Assembly: GCA_013146195.2 (NCBI GenBank)
Contig: CM028382.1
Location: 12,679,101-12,743,100 of the forward strand
DNA from: Codonopsis lanceolata
Taxonomy: Eukaryota; Streptophyta; Magnoliopsida; Asterales; Campanulaceae
Direction: 5' to 3'
Length of the DNA: 64,000 nucleotides
Numbering within the stretch: position 1 is the first letter of the stretch; every line of letters starts with the position of its first letter. A program made the translations under genes and the position numbers. Below, piece by piece: positions 24,901 to 36,934 of this stretch. The notes below the pieces were generated by a model that saw only the letters and a list, made by a program, of their open reading frames with translations, was not told the DNA's origin and made no database searches.

Positions 24901-27900
24901 TAGTCTCTAGCAAGCAAATCACATGAGGCTTCCATCTTCTCAAAGACGCCTTAACCACAGTTCTTTTCTCCAAATTGTTTAATCCTCGCACATTCCAAGA
25001 AATGATTTTTAAATCCATGGAAAATCAAGTCAGATTTCTTTTTCGTCTACTCTCCCCCTCCTTAAATTCCAGGTGAGCTGAATTAAAATCACGGCATAAC
25101 TGCTTCAGTTCTCTAGTGCACCTTGCTCGAGATTTCCCTTTTCTTTTTGAGCTGGAATCTCTCTCTGATGCCCGCCAGCTCCTTTCAATCTCCATTAGTA
25201 ATTCCTGAATTTTGTCATCAAAACCATGGTTTGATACCCCTATAAATGTGCCAAAGTCCTTGATCCTGCTCTGCACCCACAATGAAATGTCCTTTGACTC
25301 CCCATTACACAATAATGGCTCGAATCCACAACAGTCTCCTGGTTCTACCATCGCAATCGGAGTGCAGCATATAGGGTCTGAAAGACCCTCGTTCATAGAA
25401 GAGATTATAGTCATTTGACCAGCTACCCCTGTGCGGCCTGAATGGACCTCTTCTTCCCCGTCACTACAGTCAACACACTCCTTATCATAACCCGACTCAC
25501 CTAGGTCCTCCACCTTTCCCGATGGCGAACAGCTCTGATCTGTAGAGTCTGCAACTTCTTGAGGCAAATCTTTCTTCTCACAAGCAACACCTGTAACCCC
25601 TATCTGATCAGGTTCTTCTTGCGCCGGACAAGATTCCAAATCTGCATAAACGTGATCCTCATTCTGAAACAAAGTCCGTCTACTACTATTTTTCCCACAA
25701 ACTTTCCTCCCTTCGTAAAAAATCCTCGAAGTCCCTTCCTGATTCATGTCAATATTCTGTTGCACTACCTCTTCCAAAGTCTGATCAATGCTGCTCCAAA
25801 ACAACCTACCCTTTACCCTCTCCACATCCAATCGAAAAAAGGAATCCTCTCTCTTGTTCGACATGTCCCCAGAAAGCTCACCTCCCTTTACGTTACTAGC
25901 CCTCCGCTCGTGCTCCTAGATAACCTTCGAACAGACCTTATCTGAACCTAAATTCAGCTTATCACACACTTCTGTATCATTGCGAGCCAATGAAGACGAC
26001 CCCAGCTCTCTTTCATGATGCTCAAACATAGCTGCGTCTCGCCATCTCAAATGTGAAAAAATCTTCTCCTCCGAAGCCCCATGATCCCTGTCTTCAATAA
26101 TAATCGGGTCCTCCTTAAGCCCAGACCCAAGGCCACCACTCTGACCAAAACTAGGGCCAACAGAGAAAAAGGATTTGAAAGGCCCACTAATTTTACCCCC
26201 CACTATCTCCTTCTCTAGACCGCCTTTCGCATTAGTTCTAATAGGAGCCCAAACAGACTTTGGTCTCACCCTTCTTTCAAATGGGCCTCTACCATGCCCC
26301 TCACTATTGGAAGAAGGCCCATTTCTCTTAAGCCCAAACCTAAAAGAACTCTCAGGCTTATCCACCCCCCTAGTGGATTGACACTTAGACGATTCTGTAA
26401 ACTCACCAAATTTAAAATTTGAATTCTGCTTCACCCACATACTCGGCCCCACCCCTCTGTCAAAACCTCTAGACACTCCACCGTTCTCATTACTCTTCTT
26501 CTTCACTTGTTGAATAGACGAGTGCACCTCACCTTCCTTCCCAGGCAAGGGTGAATTGATAAAACTCCTCTGACTACCTTCTTCCACCACCCTACGCCTT
26601 TCATGGCAAAAAGGTGCAGATTCCGGCCAAATAGGAACTGCAAAGCTTCTATCTCCAACCCCAATTCGCACCTCCGCCGGCATAGATTCCTTATGACGAA
26701 CCAAAATGCGAGCCCATCTAACATCAGCTCTATTCTTAGTACATTCATCTACCTTCACGAAACCACCACACACCTTTCCTATCTCCGAAAAAACATGATT
26801 ACTCCACAGATGGAGAGGTAGCCCCAGCGCCCTAATCCACACTTCTTTAGGCTTGCGATCGACGTGATGGCACAGACCCACCTGGTCCCAGAACTCCAAA
26901 AGCAAAGGACTACGGTTCACCACCCACTTCTTGAAATTACGAATCCGAGATGCTTCCTTACTGGAAGGAAAAATGAACAGAAAATATCGACCACTCAAAT
27001 CAAGCACTTTGACCCCTCCAGCAACTTTCCAATGAACATTCGCCCATCTCTGGATTTCCTCTAGAGAAGGAATGGGATCCTCCGGGTCCCCTACGCTACC
27101 CACCAAACATCTGCCGAGAAACTCCAGGTTTCCAAAACAAGAACTCTCGTCCACCTCGAAATCAACTCTAGGATCATCAGAAGCCTTCCCAATAACATGA
27201 TTTAAGTTGGGCCAAGGGGGAATCTCCGCCACTTTTTTATAAGAATTCTCCTTACACCTTATTCGGATAAAGAAATCTTTCCAGCTTACCAGCTGCCATA
27301 TCCCAACCTAATCCTGAAGAAACCTCCGGAATGAATAACACACCAGACCTGCCTCTGCTTCGAATGGAGATTCTTAGGAACATACCTTGACGGTTTCTTT
27401 CTTTGGCAAACAACACTTCCCTCCACTTAGCAGATAACTTCTTCCAGAATAAACCTTGCTGGACAGAAGCCTTCTTCATCCACTCACTTATCCAAACAAT
27501 CTCTTCGACAGTGAAGATCAGCTCATGCACTCGACCCTTACTTCTCTCCTGAAAAATGTAGCATACTCGACCCTGAACATCACTCTTGATAACATCGAAC
27601 GTCTTTCTGCCTGCCTGAAATAAGATTTTCTCTTCCCCCATCGAACAGCTTGGGAAATGCCAATATCTAATCAAGAACACTACTACACAGAATCTGGGCA
27701 GACCAAAAACCTACTAAAAAAATAACCAGCTAGAATGGGAACACCGCTACGAGGCGAGACTGGCGACCCAAAAACCCCGAACAAATTCCGGCAGACACTC
27801 CGGCCGGCGATCGGAGCTCCGGCGACTGCGAGGATTTCCGGCGACAAGAGATGAACCGCCGAGGTCGCCTCCAGCTGGCGAAGCCTTCTGTGAGGCCCGT

Positions 27901-30900
27901 GACTCTCGAAAAAGACCTGAAGCTACCAGATCTTGAAAACGCAACCTCCGTCAGAACCGTCAGATGAAAACGAAAACAACGAGGCGAAGTCTAGGGCTCA
28001 AATATCGCTTTTCGAATCGAAATCAGATGGAGAGGTGCGACGGATCTTTTACAAGTTTGTTATCCAGCGTACTCTACTACACTCCCTGACCCTTGCAAAA
28101 CTTGATCGATCCATTCTCCCAGAATTCGCCATAAAACACATATTTCACCCAATGGGCAACTTAAGACGCTCAACTGTGGATGTCGAGACCACGTTCATGC
28201 AACTTCAACCATCAGCATTAAGCTTCGTACCTTATCTTATGCAGCTGTGCACCGAGCCATCTAGACCCAGCCTAGATAGCCTTTCACCCCCCTCAGCTTC
28301 TCTCACCAACACACGAACTCAGTTCTTTCGTCTTCGCTATTGCCTCCGCCATCGTGTCTGCCTTAAGCCATCGTTCAAGGTTCATCTCTCTCACCTCTCT
28401 ATCTTTTTCTGTTTCTGTTTCTCATCTTCAAATCCTAGGTCAAAACCCTAGGTTCATCCCTCGCAATGAATCAGTCGAAATCCTAGGCTCATCGACTATT
28501 GAATCTTAAGCTCATCGACACATGAGTTGATAGCCATCACTCAAGGGTCGATTATGAGTTGGTTAATCAACTCACCGATGGCGATCGACTCATAGTCGAT
28601 TAATCGGTCCTATAATCGACTCATAGTCGATTAATCGATCCTATAATCGACTCAATGAGTTGATTAACCGACTCATAATCGATCCTTGAGTGATGGTGAT
28701 CAACTCATGAGTCCATTAATAGATCCTTGAGTAGGTCATCGACCATTGAGTTGATTACTCAACTTCGTAAGGGTATTTTGGGGTTTTCGGATGAAAAGTG
28801 GCCATAAAAGATGTTTTTGAAGTGTAGCCATGTTCTTGACATGACCATTTTGGAAGAAACCCCTCGTGTGACCCCCTATCATACCTCAACATAAACAAGT
28901 TATGACACTGATATTTTAATTTGATGCATTACTTGAGAGTTAGTCTTTGCAGTTCATCTGATTTGTTTTTGATAAAGGTAAGAATATATTAGAAAGTGCC
29001 AAAGCAGGTGACACATCCGTGTACACTAGAAGTATACACTACACAAAACATTACAATTGCTAGCCAATGTGAAAATTATTCACAAAATCTACAAAAGAGC
29101 TACCAAAATAGGCATGCGAATAATCTGCCGCTGCACACCACAGGAACAAATAACTTGGCAAATATTTTTTCAATTCAGCCATAGAGCCCTCTTCATTATC
29201 AAACACCCTCCGGTTTCTTTCTTTCCAAATTGTCAGCATACACCCAACGGAGCAGCCTCCCAAATCCTATTTCTGCTCTTCCTCCTCTCACATAATGCCC
29301 AACTCCATAACAGATCCTTTATAGAACTTTGCATCACTCATGATATGTTGAACAAATCAAAAAGCATGTTCCACTACTCCCCTACCACTGAACAATGGAG
29401 CATCAAATGATTAACACTCTCTTCATTCCCCATAAGTAACACCAGTTAGTATACATTTAATCTCTTCTCATCATATTATCACCTGTGAGAATGGATTCAT
29501 TTGCCACCTCCCACACCAAAAAAGCCACCCTGTAACGAGCCACTGTTCTCCATATAGACGTCTAAGGAAAGAAGTTTCTATCTCTACCGTCTAGCTTTAG
29601 ATAGAAACCTTTTACCAAGAAATTTTTGCTTTTGATGTACTCCCATAACACCCTATCCCTTGGAAAACCAACTTTCTGATCATACATGCACTCGAAAAAT
29701 CTCGACCCCGACTCTAATTCCCAATCTTGAAAAGCTTCCCAACCTCTACTAATTCCTTTCCATAAGCCCACCCCAAAAGAATCACTGATAGGGGCCGGAA
29801 ACCACAAATGATTCCTCTTACCTTATTTACTCTCCACCACCCTCCTCCAAAAAGCTTCCCTTTGTTTCAGATACCTCCACTACCATTTACCTAGCAAAGC
29901 TTCATTGAACAACTTTAGATTTCTAATCTCTAGCCCCCTGCCTTCACGTCCTTGCAAACTGAAGTTCACTTAACTAGCTGGTATTTCTTTCCCACTGTAC
30001 CACCTTCCCACAAGAAATCTCTTTCTAACTTTTCTAAACGATTCCGAACAGAAATAGGAATCACAAAAAGCGATAAGAAATATGTTGGTAAGCTAGACAG
30101 TGTTTTTTTGACTAGTACTTGACCCTTTGAACAGATAATACTTTTTCCGGCCTGCTAACTGACGTTCAAACCTTTCAATGACTCCACACTGCTTTACTTT
30201 TGAAAGGGGCTCCAATGGGTAAGCCAATATAAAAAGCAGGGAGCCTCGCAACCTTACACCAAAAGAAAGATGCCAAATCCCCCACATTGTCCACTTCTTC
30301 CACTAGAATGGTTTCACTCTTGGGCATGTTAATCTTTAGACTCGAAACCACTTGAAAAATGACAGCACCATGCGTAAGTAGCCCAGTTGAGATTTCTCCC
30401 CCCACACAAAATAGAGTATCATCCGCAAAAAGGAGGTGAGACACCTTAGTTACTGATCCACCTTCCCTGTGCATCCTAAAGCATCAATATAGCCTCCCAA
30501 CGCAGCTTTCTCCATTGGTGTGCTCAACGCCTCCATGACAATAATAAAAGGAACGGAAAAAGCGGATCACCTTGATGAAGACCCCTTGAACTTCCGAAAA
30601 AACCAGAAGGTTCCTCATTTACTAAAACCGAAAACCTAACTGCAGAAATACAGAACAAGACCCAAGATCGCCACTTGGCCCTGAAACCCAATCTCTCCAA
30701 CATGTACATAAAAAAACCCCAACTCATGTGATCCTATGCCTTCTCTATATCCAACTTGCCAAGCAAACCCGAAGCACCACCTTTAATTCTCTCATCCACT
30801 TCCTCATTAGCAATCAACGATACATCTAAGATTTGCGTGTTTCAAACAAAAGGATGCTGGGAATCTGAAATGATTTTCTTTCACTTTTCTCATTCTATGG

Positions 30901-33900
30901 CATAGCACCTTAACAATGATCTTATACACCCCTCCAACTAAGCTAATGGGTCTAAAATCCTTCATATCACTTGCGCCTTTCTTCTTCGGGATAAGAGCTA
31001 TAAAAGTAGCATTGAAGCCTTTTTCAAAACACGACTTCTCATGAAAATAATGGAAGATTCATCATATTCACTCTGCTGAAAAAAAATACCATTGAAAAGC
31101 CGTCTGGTCTCAGAGCCTTGTCTCCACTCAAATTCTGTAGGACCTTCCTCACCTCCTCCTCCGTAAAAGGCTGCTCTAACCCTGCCGAAGATTCTGAATC
31201 AAGGGCCTTGAAAGAAACTCCCTCTAGCACAAGACTCCAGTCCCCACTGTCCTCATAAAGTCTTTGATAGAAATTCACAATTCCCGCCTTAATCTCCTCC
31301 TTTTCTTCCAGTTCAACTCCATCGATTCAAATCTTTTGAATCTTATTTGCTGTGAAGTGAGCACTTGCCATCCTATGATTATTTTTTGGTATTCTTGTCT
31401 CCCTCCTTAAGCCATTGAATCCGAGATTTTTTTCTCCAACTAATCTCCTCACATCTCAACAAATGCTCTAACTAACTCCTTTTTACTTCCACCCTACTCC
31501 CATCATCAGCCCATTCCCATCGCCAACTATAGCTGCCCTCTCATCCATCCTCCTTACCTCCTCCAAAAAATATAATTCTACTCTCAATCCTCCCAAACAC
31601 TTCCCGGTTCCTTACCTTATGATCTGCGTTCAGGCGCTTTGATTTTTTCGCCATAACAAAGCAAGGATCTCCAATAAACACATACGATGCTCATCTCTCC
31701 CTAATCCACTCCAGAAACCCCCTGCTTTTTTAGCGACATATTCCAATTTTGAACGGTGCCTTCCTTCTAACCAAAGCTCCATATTCTAACAACAGGACAT
31801 GATCATATGTTACTCTCGAAAGACATGATTGAGTAGTAGCACCGAAATAATCACTCAAATCTGCTGAAACCAAAAGCCTGTCAATCCTCGAGAACTGTTT
31901 TCTGTCACCAGTTCTTAACCATGTTAAGCCTCCTCCAACCAAAGGCAGGTCCATCTGCTCTGCATTATTAATAAAATTGTTAAACTCTATCATTGCTTGT
32001 GAAAACTCCCGAGCGCCATATCGTTTACGAGGGAAACGAACTACATTGAAATCTCCCCCGATGCTCCACGGATACTCCCTAACTTAACAGATTTCAATTC
32101 TGTCCAAAAAGTTCTTCTATCCACAGCTGTCGCAGGACCGTATACCCCAGAAACATCACAAGACTTATCTTCAGCCACCAATTTTAGAGCACAAGATACT
32201 GAAAAAGATCCCACAATCAACTCTATCTTCGATAATTTCCTCTTATCCTACATAATGAGAATCCCTCCTCACATGCCCACAGCTCCTAAGCTTTCCCACT
32301 CCACCCATCTAGAATTCCATACACTGTCAATAACTCTCAGATATACAGTCTGCATTTTGGTTTTGGAAATGTGCACCACATGAGACTTTCTTCTTCTCAA
32401 CACTGCCTTTATAATATCTCTCTTCTCCAAAGTTATGTAGTCCCCACACGTTCCATGCTAACAATCGTTATTCCATATCAATTGGAATCTTTTCTCCTCC
32501 TACCAGTAACTCCACGCTCCCTCAATTGTTCAATGTTCAGGCTGCAACACAGTGGTTTTAATTCCCTCTTTTTCCTCTCCCAATTTTTGCTGATGCTCTT
32601 GGTACTGACCTTTGAATTTCTGCAATTTCTCTCAATATCAATTAACAGATCCATTGTTTCATCTAATTACTGTGCGACTGATGTTTCTTGTGGGTGTATT
32701 GAATAGAATGTTACTAATTACTTCGTTTTTGCTACATAGTATCCTTTTGTGTCCCCTTTTTGCTTTTATGGCATTCTTATTTCTGTCTTGCCAGCTAGCT
32801 GATCCTAGTTAATTTGCTCTTTGTGGGCTTGGATATTGATCTCCTTTATAAATATGGATGGTAGGATTTTTAGCATCCAACAAATCCCTTATTAGAGCTG
32901 TCCATACCAATGAAGCTAGAGGTTGTTGGCGAGACTCTAATCTTCAGCCATATTTCATACTTGTTATCTGCATCAAGCTTTGCTAGTATAGAGGTTGGGA
33001 AATATGTTCAACAGATCATTTGGGATTTTATCGGTTTACTGTAGTGGTGATTAGGACATGCAAAAGTAGATTTCATATTGATGGAGGAGGTTTGTAGAGG
33101 GTAAGTTTGGTTGTAAGAACGGAGAGGTTCAACATTTTGGAGGTTAGGAACTTTCTATAGGGCTGTGCAAGAGACTTGCTAAGTTGTTTAAATTTGTCAG
33201 CTTAGAGTTGGACAATTTGTCTTCAGAGCCCATCAGCCTCAAGGACTCGTAGCTTCACTTGGTATGATGTATTCAGTTGTGGAATTTTCATTTCATTGGG
33301 GTTCAGAGTCCGGTTTTTGTTTTATCCTTCTAGACGATATTAAGTCAAGCCATCTTTGGCAAACTGGAAGGTTTCTTAGAGATTGGTAGGTAGACAAAGA
33401 CCATGGTTTTGTTTTCAACCCTAGTACAAGGTACGGGCGTGTGTTGCGTGGCGGGTACCCTTGCAATTGGTTTTGTGGAACATATCAGTCCGACCATTCA
33501 GTACTTTCAATATTCAACGTTACGTAATCTGGTTATTGTTTGAGATCACTGTTGCTTTGTATATCTACTGTATTCTCTGGAAAAATCAAGCTTGTCAGAC
33601 ACGTGCAGGCAAATATGAATGCAAGTGCTTAAATTGTATGAATTCCATGATTACCAAATCCATCGAACCATTATACTGTGGAAAGTGCTGTTAGACTAAT
33701 TAGCTGGTGCATGCAGGAAGCTGGGAACAATGATAATGGACGAGCTCCTCATTCAGGCTGGAGAAATTATGATGATTTTAATGAGTATTTCTGGTAAGCT
33801 TTAATTTTGAAATTTTGTAGAATTTATTTATTTATTTTATTTTTCCTGTAACTCTTCCCTTTTCCAGGTCGCTTCGTTGCTTTGAACTTAGTTGGCCCTG

Positions 33901-36752
33901 GCGTAAAAGTTCTTCCTTTTTCCTTAAGCCAACACCGAGGTCAAAGGTTTGCAACTTTCAGACTTTACAAACTGTGGGTGGTTGATTGCCCGATCTTCTG
34001 GCCTGTTCATTAGTTTTCTGTCTGTTTAATTCTTGTAATTTTCCCAGTTCCAATCTATGAACTGTTGGAACTTGTAAAATAAGTACACACACAACTATCA
34101 TTTTGAAACATGGTTTTAGCATAATATTGGTCATACTGATAATCAAATTTCACTCTTAAAAAAATTATGGTCCATCCATCCTACGTTGGACTTTACTTTA
34201 ATGAATTTTGAGTTTTGAGAAGGAGAAATTAGATCAAATGTTTCAATACCGGTGTTCCTATTGTTTGTGTTTGATGAAGTGATGCTACCTGCAAAAAGTT
34301 GTTTATATCAGTTACTGCCGCATTATTGTTTATGTGGAAACTTCATGTAACCAATTTATTTTCCATTTTTCTATTTTAAACACGTGAGACTGAAAGTTGT
34401 CCCAATAGCTGATAAAATTTTAGAAAATCGCTTGAGATGTGGATACATACATTGTGGACCGCTTAGTGCACCCATTAGGAAGTGCGAGTGTGTCAACATC
34501 AACCAGACTAGAAGTAGGGGAAGGGGAACTGGGGAAGACCAAAGCTAACATGGGCATCCGTGATAAAAAAAAAGATATAGATGAATGTGGTATGTGTGAT
34601 TACCTTGCGACAGTTCAGATTGAATGGTGGAAGTGCTGACCCGGGACTAAGGCTGAGTTGGGCTGAGTTGTTTGTTTTGCTTGTTAACATCTGTGCTACA
34701 CTTATTCCTTATTTGAACCTGGAAATCTCTGATATACTTGGTCTTTTACTTAGTTTTGTGATTCTGTTTGCTTCATGAAATGCTGGATAAGTAACTTATA
34801 TATGGTGGAATATTTCGAGAATGTCTTCATTATTGTCTCAACGATGTGATGCATGATCTCTGATATTACTATTACTTTAATTTTGTTTTGCCAGTATTTA
34901 TGTGGAAGACATTTGTTGTAGATATTACACTTTAGGTTTTTGCTTCTTATATGCTGCATTCTTGTGATTCAGTCAATGAAACAATTATGAAAACTATGTC
35001 AGACTTCTTTTTATTCTGCATACTTGTTCTTTTTTGTGACCATGTTTGTTCAGTCCTGAATCATCACTTTTCCTTAGGTGAGAGTCAGTATTGCTGGTAA
35101 ATAGAACATGTAGTGTGTTTTTGATTTAATGATGCTATGAGCTTGTGATACTCTTGTTGTCATTCCACATAACTGTACTGACCTCGTTTGCTCTTTCAAC
35201 TACAGAATCTGCTTAAAACTGGCACTAGTAAACGTCAAGGCAAAACTTCGTTTGTTGAACACCGGACTTTTTTTCATCTTTACCATAGTTTTCACCGCTT
35301 ATGGATTTTTCTTTTCATGATGTTCCAGGTTTGCATTTTACTCCATTAATTTTCCAAATTCTTGTCTTCTTTACCTCGTAAATTGTTATTTATTATTCAG
35401 TTTCCATTTTGTTAATTTGCCATCTTTACAGTCTTTCATCTATGTGGTTTGTTTCTTTTTGAGCATTACTACTTATATATTTATTAGATTCTGGTTCTTA
35501 ATTGTGTAATGTTGCTGTAATTTTATGCATTATGTATGTTTCCTGTTTCCCTAAATTTTATTCTGCTAGTAGCTGTTTATCATTCTTATTGAATGTGCAA
35601 GTTCTCTCACTCTCTCTCTCGCCAGGGACTCACTATCATTGCATTCAATGATGGACATTTTCACTCTAAGACCATAAGGGAAATTCTCAGTCTTGGCCCG
35701 ACATTTGTTGTGATGAAGCTTTTTCAAAGTAGGTTTGTCGATCTTGTAAGCTTTACAATGGGAATCTGCCTTGTCCACCTTGTGTTAAGAGGATTGACTT
35801 CAATATGTAACCAATTATTTGGATATTGTACTTCTTAGAAACTAAAACATGGTGGCTGGCATGCAATTGGGATACTTATTGAATTGCTAGTTGTCTTTTC
35901 TTTTTGTAGGTACGTTGGATATTGTGGTGATGTATGGTGCCTATTCGACAACTAGACGCTTAGCTGTCTCGCGAATTTTCCTTCGTTTCATTTGGTTTAG
36001 CATGGCTTCCGCTTTCATATGTTTCCTTTACGTGTATGTAACTTGTTACTTTTGATCTAATTTACATGATCTTTTGACTGTAATTCTGGCTCGTTATACC
36101 TTTTTGACCAGTTTATAATACACACTAACTATAGTGGATTTGTCTGGTCAAATTACAGGAGAGCTCTCCAGGAAGAGAGTAAACCAAATTCTGAATCCGT
36201 AATTTTCAGAATTTACGTAATTGTCCTAGGCATCTATGCGGGTGTCCAATTTTTATGGAGTTTGCTAATGCGAATACCAGCTTGTCACCATCTGACCAAT
36301 CAATGCGATCATTGGCCTTTGATTCGTTTTATTAAGTGGATGCACCAGGTTGACAATCTTTTATCCTACTTTTTCATATTTTTTTAAATTTCTATTTCTT
36401 ATCCTTTTTAATGTGTTACTAAGTTGACTGATCACATTTGTTATATAAGGAACATTATTACGTTGGACGTGGAATGTACGAGAGGACATCTGATTATATC
36501 AAGTAATCATTTTTTATCTGTTTAATATATATGTATATTTTATGGAATCCTGGTTTTATTTTCCCCCTTTATTTCTACGAAGGCACTGATTGCCTTTTCT
36601 TTTTCCCCTCTTGCCTGCTGTTTCTTGTACGATGAACGTTTTTTGAGTTAATTGAATGAAACTTGAAATTTGTTGTCTTCCCTACCCTTGACCAGAAAAA
36701 ATGGAGGTAAATTTAAGATCTGAAAGAAGGATGATATATGTACGATGTGTCT

Positions 36753-36822
<70 letters not shown>

Positions 36823-36855
36823 GTATATATATATATATGTATGTATGTATGTACA

Positions 36856-36934
<79 letters not shown>

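Larger units (their letters stand above)
21290..28255 (-). mobile_element. Near full-length L1-type LINE, about 7 kb
   Basis: Minus-strand order: 5' UTR (28255-27681), ORF1 (27680-25025), ORF2 endonuclease-RT-zf-RVT (25018-21392), 3' UTR with a GCGGC stem, and an A tail at 21297-21310. A degenerate duplication GCCATTTGACCCAGCC (21274-21289) versus GCCATCTAGACCCAGCC (28256-28272) sets the borders. ORF1 ends 6 nt before the ORF2 start. A frameshift (about 27240) and a stop (25916) break ORF1; frameshifts near 24260 and 22840 break ORF2. The catalytic FADD box, endonuclease GDFN and zinc cysteines are intact. Confidence 0.85.
21250..28873. mobile_element. Candidate Mutator-like element split by a LINE
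   Basis: A 9-bp match CCCTATCAT flanks both ends (21241-21249 and 28874-28882), the duplication size typical of Mutator-like elements. The left end (GTGACGAGG, AAATGGTCA, ATGGC blocks) and the reversed right end (GGTCACACGAGG, AAATGGTCA, ATGGC) share these blocks in order, with gaps on the left. If the LINE at 21290-28255 is taken out, about 640 bp remain, so this would be a small non-autonomous element. No transposase was seen. The inverted-repeat match is imperfect, so the call is tentative. Confidence 0.4.

Noticed and set aside
27933..28451. A 172-codon + strand ORF as a host gene
   Set aside because: It covers the reversed LINE 5' UTR and continues into flanking DNA, with no recognised motif.
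28579..28655. CRISPR-like repeats
   Set aside because: Only two direct repeats, self-complementary, without unique spacers, and in plant nuclear DNA.
33050..33540. Possible LINE remnant before exon 7
   Set aside because: Only vague similarity (EGKFGCKNGEV); no conserved motif could be confirmed.
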